Made by a program: the position numbers and the translations under genes | Part shown: piece after piece, positions 54,056 through 62,633 of the stretch | Layout: each line of letters opens with the position of its first letter | How positions within the stretch are numbered: position 1 is the first letter of the stretch | From: Fundidesulfovibrio putealis DSM 16056 | GTDB lineage: Bacteria > Desulfobacterota > Desulfovibrionia > Desulfovibrionales > Desulfovibrionaceae | Direction of reading: 5' to 3' | Assembly (NCBI RefSeq): GCF_000429325.1 | Contig: NZ_AUBQ01000015.1 | Coordinates: 62,001-126,000, forward strand | DNA: 64,000 nucleotides | The notes under the pieces: model-generated | What the model was told of the DNA's origin: nothing | The model's database searches: none | Seen by the model: the letters and a program-made list of their open reading frames with translations, nothing else

Positions 54056-54505
54056 CTACCAGCATCTCCATCCCATGCCCATGCCATGGTGCATTCCGCC
54101 AGCCATCATGCCCATGCCGCCCATGGCCGGAATACCTTCCCTGGCCAGTTGGTTCTGGAAAGCCGCCTGGGCTTCGTAAAACTTCGAGTTCAGGTCGGCG
54201 ATTTCCTTGCTCAAAGACTTGATCTTTTTGTCATCCGGGTTGGGGGTGTTAAGCAGGACGTTCAGCTCATACTGCTTGGCGTTCGACTGCTGCCCCAGGG
54301 TGGCCGTCTTGGCGTTGAAGTCCGCGTAAAGCTTTTGGGCGGCGGCCTGCTTTTCCGGGGTCAGACCGTACATGGGGCCACCCATCATCTGGGGGCCGCC
54401 CATCATTCCGGGACCCATCATTTGGGCGTTTGCCAGCCCGCTCAGACCGAGAAGGGCCACCAGGGCAAGCGTCAGGGTCAAGGCGTGCATTCGAGAGGTC
54501 TTCAT
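54056..54505 (-). CDS. ZraP/Spy-like periplasmic protein (copy 4; cluster 2 gene a)
   Basis: A 149-residue exported protein, nearly identical to 50616-51062 in signal peptide, Met/Gly head and helical core; differences include QQSNAK for QRLNAK, TPNPDD for TSNPDD, LAREG for LTREG and a tail GMGMGWRCW. Last gene of cluster 2, followed by the terminator at 53993-54025. As ZraP is the feedback partner of ZraS, and zraSR lies at the other end of this cluster, this copy is probably the cognate one (inference). Confidence 0.87.
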   Translation of the reverse strand: MKTSRMHALTLTLALVALLGLSGLANAQMMGPGMMGGPQMMGGPMYGLTPEKQAAAQKLYADFNAKTATLGQQSNAKQYELNVLLNTPNPDDKKIKSLSKEIADLNSKFYEAQAAFQNQLAREGIPAMGGMGMMAGGMHHGMGMGWRCW

Positions 54506-54543
54506 AGTCGTTTCCCTTTTGGGTTCAGATTGAATCAGGTGGC

Positions 54544-54840
54544 CTAATACCAGCCGCATCCCCAACCACCGTAGCCGTAGCCGGGAGCGTATCCTCTGGG
54601 AGCGTACGCCTGCGGTCCGGGCGCATAGCCGGAGCCGTAATAGCCGGGGCCGTAGTAGCCGGGGGCGGGTGCGTACGTTCCGGCCGGGACCTGCTGCACG
54701 ACCGGGGGCTGGGCTTGATCCGCCGTGGCGGGGGCATTTGGGGTCTGGGCCGAAGCCATGTTGGAAATCCCCGCGAGGATGGCGACGCCGAGGGCCAGCG
54801 CCAGCCCGACATTTCTGGACTTTTTGAGTATGGCTTTCAT
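54544..54840 (-). CDS. Small secreted Tyr/Gly/Pro-rich protein (cluster 2 gene b)
   Basis: A 98-residue exported protein, AAGGAG before the ATG. Signal peptide MKAILKKSRNVGLALALGVA, cleavage at ASAQT; linker NAPATADQAQPPVVQQVPAG; then GYYGPGYYGSGYAPGPQ and the conserved end APGYGYGGWGCGWY. It has one GYYGP unit fewer than its paralogue at 51101-51403 and lacks that protein's internal cysteine. Lies 38 bp before gene a, the same spacing as in cluster 1. Confidence 0.78.
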   Translation of the reverse strand: MKAILKKSRNVGLALALGVAILAGISNMASAQTPNAPATADQAQPPVVQQVPAGTYAPAPGYYGPGYYGSGYAPGPQAYAPRGYAPGYGYGGWGCGWY

Positions 54841-54894
54841 GCGCGTTTCTCCTTAAATTTATGCGTTAGCTGTGTGGTTGACGGTTTTAGGTTA

Positions 54895-55173
54895 CTACCA
54901 CCAGCCGCCCCAACAGCCCCAGAAGGCCGTGGGCTGGGTAGTGGTCACCTGCGGGGCAACCGGCACAGTACCCGAATTGCCCGAGGTGGTGGGCCACCAC
55001 ATCGTGGGCCAGTTCCAGCCGCTGTAAACGTTGGCAGGCAGCACGCCCTGGACTGTGGCCTGCGGCTGGACCGTGGTGGTCTGTGCCTGGGACGGCAAGG
55101 CCGACCCGACCAAGATGGCCGCACCAAGAGCCATGGCGGCGATGAAGGAAGTCTTCTTCGATTTCGTTTTCAT
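54895..55173 (-). CDS. Small secreted Thr/Gln/Trp-rich protein (family C; cluster 2 gene c)
   Basis: A 92-residue exported protein with GGAGG 8 bp before the ATG at 55173. Signal peptide MKTKSKKTSFIAAMALGAAI, cleavage at PSQAQ; mature TTTVQPQATVQGVLPANVYS, GWNWPTMWWPTTSGNSGTVP and the ending FWGCWGGWW. In the middle it is closer to the orphan at 47075-47368 (VLP..VY.GWNWPT) than to its cluster 1 partner, which suggests that the orphan arose from this copy or that gene conversion has occurred. Confidence 0.78.
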   Translation of the reverse strand: MKTKSKKTSFIAAMALGAAILVGSALPSQAQTTTVQPQATVQGVLPANVYSGWNWPTMWWPTTSGNSGTVPVAPQVTTTQPTAFWGCWGGWW

Positions 55174-55281
55174 CTTGATATCCTCCAATGCATGGTTAAA
55201 ATTGATTGCGTTTGATCCGCCGAAGCCGGGCAAGGCCGGAGGTGGAGGTGGGGGGACGAAACCCGGCTCCGGCGAAATTTT

Positions 55282-55593
55282 TTACCACCAAGAGCAGCCG
55301 TATCCGTAGCCGTATCCGCGCGGGCCGTAATGCCGCCCTTGGCCGTAGTATCCGCCCGAGGTGTTGACGTACCGTTTGTAATTCTTCGGTGTAACGTATC
55401 CGTACGTATTCTGCTGAGGCGGATACGCCTGCTGATTCTGCACCACCGATTGGGGCACAGGCTGCACCCAGTTCTGGTCATAGCCGTACATCATCTGCGC
55501 CTTAGCTTCCTGGAAGGAACCGGAAACAGCCATGCCTCCGGCCAGGACAGCAGCCATTGCGAATCCCTTCAGCATCCTCTTTTGAAAAGTCAT
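55282..55593 (-). CDS. Small secreted Gln/Tyr/Gly-rich protein (cluster 2 gene d)
   Basis: A 103-residue exported protein, GGAGGG 7 bp before the ATG at 55593. Signal peptide MTFQKRMLKGFAMAAVLAGG, cleavage near AKAQ; the mature region matches 51857-52165 residue for residue up to YGYGYGCSW and adds one Trp. Such conservation, with silent base changes between the copies, indicates purifying selection on the protein. No known family. Confidence 0.78.
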   Translation of the reverse strand: MTFQKRMLKGFAMAAVLAGGMAVSGSFQEAKAQMMYGYDQNWVQPVPQSVVQNQQAYPPQQNTYGYVTPKNYKRYVNTSGGYYGQGRHYGPRGYGYGYGCSWW

Positions 55594-55613
55594 GTTGTTT
55601 CCCTCCATATTTA

Positions 55614-55850
55614 CTACAGCACGCTCTTGAGCGTGTTGTATTCGTCCATGTTGATTTCGCCCCTGGCCAGCCTGGTCTTCAGGATTGCCAGCGAATCGTT
55701 TCTGTCGGCATCCTGGTTGCCGTTCCTAGGTTTCCCGCAGAGCGCCTTGAAGGCCAGGAGGGCGATTCCGCCCAGAATCAACAACCAGAACACCATCGGA
55801 ATCCATCCGTTCCAGCCGGACGCATAGGGAATATAGTTACAACCCCACAT
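55614..55850 (-). CDS. Small membrane protein with SHOCT domain (cluster 2 gene e)
   Basis: A 78-residue protein, AGGAGGG before the ATG. One transmembrane helix (IPMVFWLLILGGIALLAFK) and a C-terminal SHOCT helix pair (LAILKTRLARGEINMDEYNT, then LKSVL). Differs from 52186-52422 by conservative changes (N for D, E for D, A for T). Function unknown; inner membrane. Confidence 0.82.
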   Translation of the reverse strand: MWGCNYIPYASGWNGWIPMVFWLLILGGIALLAFKALCGKPRNGNQDADRNDSLAILKTRLARGEINMDEYNTLKSVL

Positions 55851-55862
55851 ATTGTATCCCTC

Positions 55863-56048
55863 CTACCAGCCGTACCCGCCGTAAGAACCGTACTGTGAAG
55901 GGGCACTGTATCCGTAACCGCCCCAGTATCCGCCCGAGCAGTTCCAGCCCGGACCGCCCCCGTACCAGCCGGGGCCGCCCCCGTACTGGTACGGAGCGCA
56001 CGAGGCGACCAGCAGAAGAGCCGCGACAGCCAGAAGAACCTTATTCAT
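55863..56048 (-). CDS. Tiny Gly/Tyr-rich lipoprotein (cluster 2 gene f)
   Basis: A 61-residue lipoprotein: MNKVLLAVAALLLVASC (lipobox VASC), then APYQYGGGPGWYGGGPGWNC, SGGYWGGYGYSAPSQYGSYG and GYGW. The GGGPGW unit is duplicated compared with the cluster 1 copy. First gene after the sigma-54 promoter at 56103-56117; gene e follows 12 bp later. Confidence 0.78.
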   Translation of the reverse strand: MNKVLLAVAALLLVASCAPYQYGGGPGWYGGGPGWNCSGGYWGGYGYSAPSQYGSYGGYGW

Positions 56049-56102
56049 GATGAGCCTCCTTGCGTTCCCTGTTTCGGTTCAACGCGAGATGTCACCAGTA
56101 GG

Positions 56103-56117
56103 GCAAATGGCGTGCCA
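56103..56117 (-). promoter_or_regulatory. Sigma-54 promoter of small-protein cluster 2
   Basis: Minus strand TGGCACGCCATTTGC matches TGGCACG-N4-TTGC at every defined base, 55 bp before gene f. The N4 spacer differs from cluster 1 (CCAT against GCGC), while the contacted bases are kept. Confidence 0.9.
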
Positions 56118-56209
56118 ACACGGAATATTGTATTTATTTATATAAAATAATTGACTTTAGTTTTTTGTCACCAAGTCGGTAGGCTCCCTGGACGTGCTTG
56201 TGCATCCCG

Positions 56210-56223
56210 GAAGTATCCACTTC
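56210..56223. promoter_or_regulatory. Probable enhancer palindrome (box D)
   Basis: GAAGT-ATCC-ACTTC, a perfect inverted repeat 106 bp upstream of the cluster 2 promoter and 68 bp upstream of the zraS start. It may serve both directions. Confidence 0.72.
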
Positions 56224-56290
56224 TCACTAGACATGGCGTGTAAAATAGTTACAGGTTCTCGCAGTAACTTGAAACGAAGAGGAACTTGTC

Positions 56291-58090
56291 ATGCCAAGCT
56301 TGCGTTCAGGTTTTTCCCCACGCCGCAGCTTCGTCCTTCAGCACTCCCCATGGTTGATCGTGGGAGGGGCCATAATTCTCGGCGTGGCCATTGCCGTGTT
56401 GGCCGCCAGGAATACGCAGCGAGAAAAGCGGCATATGTCCCAGAACCTCGTGGACCGTGCCGATGCGCTGATTTGGGCTGTGGAGGCCGGAACACGGACC
56501 TGGATGGGGTTTCAAGGCGGGAGCCGCCAGCTCCAGGCGCTGGTGGAGGAGACCGCCAAGCAGCCGGGGATTGCCTATCTGGCGGTCGTGGACGGCAAGG
56601 GCCGCATCCTGGCTCACAATGACCCCACCAGGATCGGCGCGCTCATTCACGAAGGTGAGGATGTGGCCCGATTGGGTGCTTCCGAGCAGTCCGCTTGGCG
56701 GATCAACGAAAGCGCGGCGGAGAAAATCTTCGAAGTGTATAAAATCTTCGCACCTGCTCAGGAGTACCAACATGGCATGCACGGCATGGGACATTCCTCC
56801 TGGGGCGATTGTCCGGATTGCGGAGTTGGGGGGATGGGGCGGCAAGGTTCGGCCATGCCCTTTGCCAGAACAAACGGCAACACACTCGTTTTCGTGGGCC
56901 TTGACATCAAGCCCTTTGAGGAAGCCCTGGCAGAGGATTTCCGCAACACCATGGTCATTGCGATGTTGGTGGCTTTTCTGGGGCTAGGCGGTTTCGTCTC
57001 ACTGTTCTGGGCGCAGAACTACAGGCTCTCGCGCCGCCAACTCCAGGATACGCGGGCCTTTGCCTCAGAGGTGGTCACCAGCCTTCCCGTGGGGCTCCTG
57101 ACTAGTGATACAGATGGGAAGATCAAATTGGCGAATGCCGCCGCCTCGGCCATGTTGGGAATCGAGCGCGGGAACTTACTCGGAATGCCGCTCCGAGGCC
57201 TTGGTAGCCTGGAGTGGGAACCGATCATCGCGGCCCTGGCAGGGGACGAGGCCGTGCTCGAACGAGAGGTGGAACTGGCAGCCAGCCGTGGAAGGAAAGC
57301 GCCAGTAAGCCTGAGCGCGTCTCGCATTGTCAACGAAGAGGGGCTGTTCCTGGGACACCTCTTCATCCTACGCGACCTAGGGGAAGTCCGGCGACTTCAG
57401 GAGCAAGTGCGGCGCAACGAGCGCCTTACCGCTCTGGGCAACTTGGCTGCGGGCGTGGCCCATGAAATCCGTAATCCGCTCAGTTCCATTAAGGGCTTTG
57501 CCACGTATCTTGCGAGCAAGATCAAAGGCGAAGGCCCGGACAAGGACGCCGCCAAGATGATGATCCAGGAGGTGGACAGGCTGAACCGAGTGGTTTCGGA
57601 ACTTCTGGAGTTCGCGCGCCCGGGTGAAATGAAACTCAAGGTCGAAGACATCAACCAGGTCATCGAACGTACTTTGCGCTTGGCCAGCTCGGACGCATCG
57701 GCCAAGGGTATTGCTACGCGTTTCTCCCGCAACGACTCCCTGACGCAGATCCCCATCGACTCGGAAAGGCTCACTCAGGCCCTGCTCAATTTGTTCCTGA
57801 ACGCGGTCCAGGCCATGGATCCGGGGGGCGTGCTGGAAGTTTCCACATCGATCGAAAGCGCATCGGGCAGGGTGAGCGTTCGCATCGCGGACACGGGGAA
57901 AGGAATGGCCCCGGAGGTGCTCTCCGATATCTTCAACCCATATTTCACCTCCAAACCCTCCGGGACGGGTCTGGGTTTAGCCATCGTACACAGGATAGTG
58001 GAAGGGCACGGCGGCGAGATCAAGGTTGAGAGCCAGCCCGGCAAGGGAACCGTTTTTACCATCCTGCTGCCCTTGGCAAGGATGGCGTAG
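56291..58090 (+). CDS. ZraS-like membrane sensor histidine kinase
   Basis: A 599-residue kinase; AGAGGA 7 bp before the ATG. TM1 ([19 protein letters not shown]), a periplasmic sensor with [20 protein letters not shown] and a metal-ligand-rich stretch ([20 protein letters not shown], near residues 158-177), TM2 ([20 protein letters not shown]), a PAS domain, HisKA with [19 protein letters not shown] (phosphorylated His), HATPase with [19 protein letters not shown] and [14 protein letters not shown]. The His/Met/Cys cluster in the sensor is fitting for a metal-responsive kinase of the ZraS/HydH group. Transcribed with the regulator gene 9 bp later. A decayed copy of its 5' end is at 52843. Confidence 0.9.
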   Translation: MPSLRSGFSPRRSFVLQHSPWLIVGGAIILGVAIAVLAARNTQREKRHMSQNLVDRADALIWAVEAGTRTWMGFQGGSRQLQALVEETAKQPGIAYLAVVDGKGRILAHNDPTRIGALIHEGEDVARLGASEQSAWRINESAAEKIFEVYKIFAPAQEYQHGMHGMGHSSWGDCPDCGVGGMGRQGSAMPFARTNGNTLVFVGLDIKPFEEALAEDFRNTMVIAMLVAFLGLGGFVSLFWAQNYRLSRRQLQDTRAFASEVVTSLPVGLLTSDTDGKIKLANAAASAMLGIERGNLLGMPLRGLGSLEWEPIIAALAGDEAVLEREVELAASRGRKAPVSLSASRIVNEEGLFLGHLFILRDLGEVRRLQEQVRRNERLTALGNLAAGVAHEIRNPLSSIKGFATYLASKIKGEGPDKDAAKMMIQEVDRLNRVVSELLEFARPGEMKLKVEDINQVIERTLRLASSDASAKGIATRFSRNDSLTQIPIDSERLTQALLNLFLNAVQAMDPGGVLEVSTSIESASGRVSVRIADTGKGMAPEVLSDIFNPYFTSKPSGTGLGLAIVHRIVEGHGGEIKVESQPGKGTVFTILLPLARMA

Positions 58091-58099
58091 GAGACACGC

Positions 58100-59476
58100 A
58101 TGGCAAAACCATCCAAGACCAGACTTTTGGTGGTGGACGATGATCCCGGCCACCGCAACATGCTGCTGACGTTGCTCGCTGACTGGGGCTACCGCCTGGA
58201 GGGCGCTGAGGACGGCGAGGCCGCAGTGGCCCTTTGCAGGGAACGTCCCTTCGACCTAATCCTCATGGACGTGCGCATGGCCGGGATGTCCGGCATCGAG
58301 GCCCTCAAGGAGATCAAGGCCTACAATCCGGCCATCCCCATCCTGATCATGACCGCCTACTCCAATGTGGAGACGGCCGTGGAGGCCATCAAGGCCGGAG
58401 CCTACGACTACCTGACCAAACCTCTGGATTTCGACGATCTCCGGTTGACCCTGGACCGGGCGTTGGACCACGCCTCCCTGCGCGATGAAAACAAGGCTCT
58501 GAGGGATACTCTGTCGGCAACTTTCGATCAGGGCGGCATCATCGGGCAGAGTCCATCTATGCGCCAACTCATGGAGTTGCTGGCCGCCGTCGCCCCTTCC
58601 GAGGCCACGGTTCTCGTCACGGGCGAGTCTGGCACGGGCAAGGAACTCATCGCCAGGGCCATCCACACCAACAGCCAGCGCCGTAAAGGCCCTTACGTGG
58701 CGGTGAACTGCGCTGCCCTTACCGAAACCCTCCTGGAATCAGAACTCTTCGGGCATGAGAAAGGAGCTTTTACGGGGGCGGAAAAAAGACGCGAAGGGCG
58801 TTTTCTGGTCGCCGACAAAGGCACCATTTTCCTTGACGAGATAGGGGAGATGCCGCTGGCCATGCAGGTCAAGCTCCTGCGTGCCATCCAGGAACGGGAA
58901 ATCCAGCGGGTGGGCGGCGACCAGACCATCAAGGTAGACGTGCGCATCTTGGCCGCCACCAACCGTGACCTCAAGGAAGAGGTGGAGGCGGGCCGCTTCC
59001 GTCAAGACCTCTACTATCGCCTGAACGTTGTCTCGCTGGCACTCCCCCCCTTGCGCGAGCGCGTGGAGGATATCCCTTTATTGACAATGCATTTTCTGAA
59101 CAAGTTCGCGATCAAGAACGGCAAACAAGTGAAAGGGTTCACCCCTGGAGCCATGGACAAGCTGCTCAAGTATTCATGGCCTGGAAACGTGCGTGAGTTG
59201 GAAAATGCCGTGGAACGTGCCGTGGTGCTTCTGGTTGGCGAGTATGTGACCGAAAGGGAACTGCCCCCGGTGATCATTCAGGCACAGGATGGCGGTCAAT
59301 GTCCAGAGCCTGGCTTTTCCAACATGACTTTGGAGGGAGTCGAACGCATCGCCATCCTGGATGCGCTTGATGCCGCCGAGGGCAACAAGAGCGAGGCCGC
59401 ACGGAGACTTGGCATCACAAGGAAAACACTACACGCCAAGTTGCAGCGGTATGGGGTGGCAGACGCAAATGACTAA
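58100..59476 (+). CDS. ZraR-like sigma-54-dependent response regulator
   Basis: A 458-residue NtrC-family activator; AGGAGA 6 bp upstream. Receiver domain with phospho-acceptor Asp57 ([10 protein letters not shown]) and acidic pocket VVDDDPG; AAA+ domain with Walker [16 protein letters not shown], the intact sigma-54 contact loop GAFTGA (in [19 protein letters not shown]) and Walker [12 protein letters not shown]-terminal Fis-type helix-turn-helix ([20 protein letters not shown]). An intact GAFTGA means it can activate sigma-54 promoters such as those at 38116, 44211, 52654 and 56103. Confidence 0.93.
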   Translation: MAKPSKTRLLVVDDDPGHRNMLLTLLADWGYRLEGAEDGEAAVALCRERPFDLILMDVRMAGMSGIEALKEIKAYNPAIPILIMTAYSNVETAVEAIKAGAYDYLTKPLDFDDLRLTLDRALDHASLRDENKALRDTLSATFDQGGIIGQSPSMRQLMELLAAVAPSEATVLVTGESGTGKELIARAIHTNSQRRKGPYVAVNCAALTETLLESELFGHEKGAFTGAEKRREGRFLVADKGTIFLDEIGEMPLAMQVKLLRAIQEREIQRVGGDQTIKVDVRILAATNRDLKEEVEAGRFRQDLYYRLNVVSLALPPLRERVEDIPLLTMHFLNKFAIKNGKQVKGFTPGAMDKLLKYSWPGNVRELENAVERAVVLLVGEYVTERELPPVIIQAQDGGQCPEPGFSNMTLEGVERIAILDALDAAEGNKSEAARRLGITRKTLHAKLQRYGVADAND

Positions 59477-59971
59477 AGAAGTTGTGTCGACTTGCTTCGG
59501 TTGTAAACTGCACTTTCTTCAACAATTGTTGAAATCATGGTAAACAATGCCCGTGTGCTTAATCAGCGTAATGCCGCTCGGGGGCAAGAGAAATTCAAAG
59601 AAGGGGGCAAGGCCTTCGGCAGTAGTTCTGGTAGTGGGATCGCAAGGCCGACTTGCAGTTTGGAACTCTTGCGAAATGACATTGAAGCATAGGTGGACAG
59701 CCAACGCGCAGGACCCAAGTCTCAGCTCAACGGGGTGATCGTTCGGTACTTGCCACCATGTGACTGTTTCGGTGGTTATGGCACTGTATACCACGACATG
59801 ATCGATCTTGTTCCGCGTAATCAGTCGCATAGCTTCAGACTGAAATATCTGTTATAAGCGAGATATTTGAGCACGTGGTGAGATGTAAAGCCGAACATGT
59901 GAGGTTGTTTGCGTGGGATGCATGAGTTTAAATAATTCAATTTCAGAAAATTATAAATGCATAATGGTGCA
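59477..59971. other. Intergenic region between zraR and the phosphatase gene
   Basis: About 495 bp between convergent genes. A short palindrome CAACAATTGTTG lies near 59519-59530. A 103-codon minus-strand frame (59519-59830) has no recognisable product or ribosome site. No gene accepted. Confidence 0.5.
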
Positions 59972-60679
59972 CTAAGCTATTGCGACAATTGCTGTTACAT
60001 TGTCTCTTCCGCCATATAGCAGTGCCTGCGCTATGAGATTACTCGCCATGCTGGAAGCATCCTCATTTTCTCCAAGTATTGTTTCAATTATACGGTCGTC
60101 TAATTCATTTGTGAGGCCATCGCTACATAGAAGAAGAACGTCGTCTGGCTGGACATAAAAGACTCCTGTGTCGATCGAGAAGTCATCGCACCCTATGCAT
60201 TGTTCGAGTATATGGCGTAGTGGATGCTTCCGAGACTCAGTTATGTCTACAACTCCTCCGTCGACGAGTCGTTGTACCAGGGTGTGATCCTCGGTGATTT
60301 TTATGATATGACCATTATGGTAGTGATATAGCCTGCTGTCTCCTACATGGGAATAAGTCACTTCCCCCTTGTTCAAGATAATTGCTGTCGCTGTCGTTCC
60401 CATCCCAAGCGTAGCTGTATCGTTATTTGCTTTATTAATTACCTCAGTGTTGGCTTCTTTGAAAGCATTGGACAGTGCCATGGCTGCAACATTCGGATTT
60501 GACGGCATCCTGCTTAATACATCCACTAGAATTTGAGCGGCAATATCTCCTGCCGCTTCCCCCCCCATGCCGTCGGCAACCGCCAGTAAATACATGTTGT
60601 TTTCAAGCGCACGAACGATAAACCTGTCTTCGTTGCGTTTTCGAGTCAGTCCTTTGTTTGTTTCTCCATGTATATCCAT
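59972..60679 (-). CDS. PP2C-type Ser/Thr protein phosphatase
   Basis: A 235-residue metal-dependent phosphatase. Family motifs in order: TRKRNEDRFIV (first metal Asp), AVADGMGGEAAGDIAAQ, TLGMGTTATAIIL, YSHVGDSRLYHYH, LLLCSDGLTNELDD and the C-terminal GGRDNVTAIVAIA. Soluble, no membrane helix. The start at 60679 (MDIHGETNKG) is 22 bp after the kinase gene stop and has only a weak ribosome site. With the kinase it forms a typical PknB-Stp reversible phosphorylation pair. Confidence 0.92.
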   Translation of the reverse strand: MDIHGETNKGLTRKRNEDRFIVRALENNMYLLAVADGMGGEAAGDIAAQILVDVLSRMPSNPNVAAMALSNAFKEANTEVINKANNDTATLGMGTTATAIILNKGEVTYSHVGDSRLYHYHNGHIIKITEDHTLVQRLVDGGVVDITESRKHPLRHILEQCIGCDDFSIDTGVFYVQPDDVLLLCSDGLTNELDDRIIETILGENEDASSMASNLIAQALLYGGRDNVTAIVAIA

Positions 60680-60701
60680 ATGTATCACGTACGGATGCGT
60701 C

Positions 60702-62534
60702 CTAGGGGTTAATAACTGTCCGGAAACTAACGTTCGGGAATGCTTCCCAGGGCTGACGTTCGTAATGATCCTTGGCTGATGACTGAAAACCGGTGCCTCC
60801 GAGGACGTGATACTCAAGAATTCCGGGTTGGGACTGATAAGTGGTCCATTCGTTCACCCTTGCCCCCAATCCTGTGATTTGGAAACGATTGGCAGCATTT
60901 TCCGATAGCGGAAAGGGAGCCGACGACAGGCTTTTTAGGGCGGAACCGGGTTCAAGCGCGAGTGTCGGGCCTGTAGCGGATGGGGCAGACTCAGGTGGGC
61001 GTATCATGGCTTTTTCTGATTCCGTTTGGGCAAGCCGCCACTCCGCCATGCTGGGGATTCTCCTGCCATAATTGCTGGCATACGCGGATGCGCCTATGGC
61101 TGTGACACGGACTATGGGGCTAGCGGCTGCCTCGGGCTTGAGAATGAACTTGCCTTTTTTGTACGCAATGGGTTCGTATCCTTCTAAGACCTCTCCGAGC
61201 AATAACCATAATTTACCGTCTCCATAAACAGTCTTGCCTCTGACATCCAGTCGTTCTTTGTTTTTGCGCAAGAATTCAACATATTGATAGTTAGTTATTG
61301 GCATCTTGTCCATGTAGAATGGTTTGACTTCGATAGTAGTATGTTTAGCTGCGTCATCTATCATGTCGACATTTCCGCCAACCACTAACACAAGGGACGC
61401 CCCTTCTTTACCTACGATTTCTCTTGGCACGGCAGCGTCCTGATTGGATAGTGTGCTCTGATCCAGGGGAACAGTATCCCCTTTTGATGGCTCGATTTCA
61501 CTGCGAGGCGGGGTGATGTCCGGAACGGGAGAAAAAACCTCGACGTGAGGTTCTGGCATCATGTAATGGTAATGATAAATAGCTCCTCCCGCCAGCAATG
61601 CCACTGACAAAAGTGCTACACCAATCCAGAGACGAACAGTGTGATTTCGTTTCGTACCTGGGACATCTTTCAACAGTTCCTCAAGTGATTCGCGTAATGC
61701 CTTAGCTGAGGGAGTTCGCTTGTTCTGATCTTTCGCGGTGGCTTGTCGCATAATCCGATCAAGGCGTTTGAAAAAAGGCGTGCTAGGGGTATTCAGGCCT
61801 ACCGTTTGGAACGGTGAAGCCTTGGATTTTAGGAGCGATCCTGAGATGGCTTCAAAGAGCATTCGACCCAAGGCAAATATGTCGGAGCGGACATCCAGGT
61901 GGGACAGGCCATACAGTTGTTCCTCGGGCATATACGGGAGACTGCCGATGATGTCGCAACTTCGTGTCACGGAGTCGATCATCTGGCCGCCAGCCAATCC
62001 GAAATCGACTATTTTTGGAGTATCATCTGCAATGAGTACGTTGCCAGGCTTTAGGTCGCGGTGTATTATTCCTTTGACGTGAACCGCTTCTACCCCATGC
62101 AGGATTGGCAGATAGTACTTGTGAATCCACTTTTTTACAGGTGCCTCTTCCTGCCCCAGGCCTGATTCCGGATAAGTCATGGACAGGTCCGACCCGGCAA
62201 CATACTCCATTACAATGTATTCGAATATATTTGTATCAATTTCGACTTGGTCAAAGTCAAATACCTGGATGATGTTGGGGTGTCGCATGTGAGCAAGAAT
62301 TTTAACCTCCCGGCGAAATCGCTCAGTTTCCGCAGCCACACCTTCATGATCGTCCTCAAGGCTTTCAAGGTAGGCTTTGGATATGACCTTAAGGGCTACC
62401 TTACGATCCAAACCGCGCTGATTTGCAAGGTAAACTTCCCCCTTTCCGCCAGTGGCGATATGAGAAATAATCTCCCATTTCTCGTTAATAAGCAGTCCTT
62501 CTTCAAGAACTCCTTTTTTGGCTTCATCTATCAT
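60702..62534 (-). CDS. Membrane Ser/Thr protein kinase with C-terminal FGE-sulfatase-like domain
   Basis: A 610-residue kinase; GGAG at 7 bp before the ATG at 62534. Kinase domain residues 12-290: ISHIATGGKGEVYLANQ (glycine loop), VALKVISKA (Lys), HMRHPNIIQVFDFD, GIIHRDLKPGNVLI (catalytic loop), KIVDFGLAGG (DFG), SLPYMPEEQL. One helix (LWIGVALLSVALLAGGAIYH), a Pro/Ser linker, then a periplasmic domain (residues 395-610) like formylglycine-generating enzyme: IEVKPFYMDKMPITNYQYVE, YGRRIPSMAEWRLAQTE, GARVNEWT, HVLGGTGF and VSFRTVIN. The conserved cysteines of true FGE are absent, so it is a ligand or sensor domain. Confidence 0.88.
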   Translation of the reverse strand: MIDEAKKGVLEEGLLINEKWEIISHIATGGKGEVYLANQRGLDRKVALKVISKAYLESLEDDHEGVAAETERFRREVKILAHMRHPNIIQVFDFDQVEIDTNIFEYIVMEYVAGSDLSMTYPESGLGQEEAPVKKWIHKYYLPILHGVEAVHVKGIIHRDLKPGNVLIADDTPKIVDFGLAGGQMIDSVTRSCDIIGSLPYMPEEQLYGLSHLDVRSDIFALGRMLFEAISGSLLKSKASPFQTVGLNTPSTPFFKRLDRIMRQATAKDQNKRTPSAKALRESLEELLKDVPGTKRNHTVRLWIGVALLSVALLAGGAIYHYHYMMPEPHVEVFSPVPDITPPRSEIEPSKGDTVPLDQSTLSNQDAAVPREIVGKEGASLVLVVGGNVDMIDDAAKHTTIEVKPFYMDKMPITNYQYVEFLRKNKERLDVRGKTVYGDGKLWLLLGEVLEGYEPIAYKKGKFILKPEAAASPIVRVTAIGASAYASNYGRRIPSMAEWRLAQTESEKAMIRPPESAPSATGPTLALEPGSALKSLSSAPFPLSENAANRFQITGLGARVNEWTTYQSQPGILEYHVLGGTGFQSSAKDHYERQPWEAFPNVSFRTVINP

Positions 62535-62633
62535 GGAATGACTCCGTGCCATAAACACATTTTTAAATAACGCCTGTTGTAAAGCTAGGCCGAAAGTGTG
62601 CATAGCATCAATGAGGATAGAATGGTTCTTGTG

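Larger units (their letters stand above)
53993..56570. repeat. Duplicated segment, copy 2
   Basis: Homologous to 50554-53113. This copy runs into the intact zraS gene and keeps all six small genes. Confidence 0.93.

Noticed and set aside
59519-59830. A 103-codon minus-strand frame after zraR
   Set aside because: No ribosome site, no recognisable domain, and mixed composition unlike the neighbouring genes.
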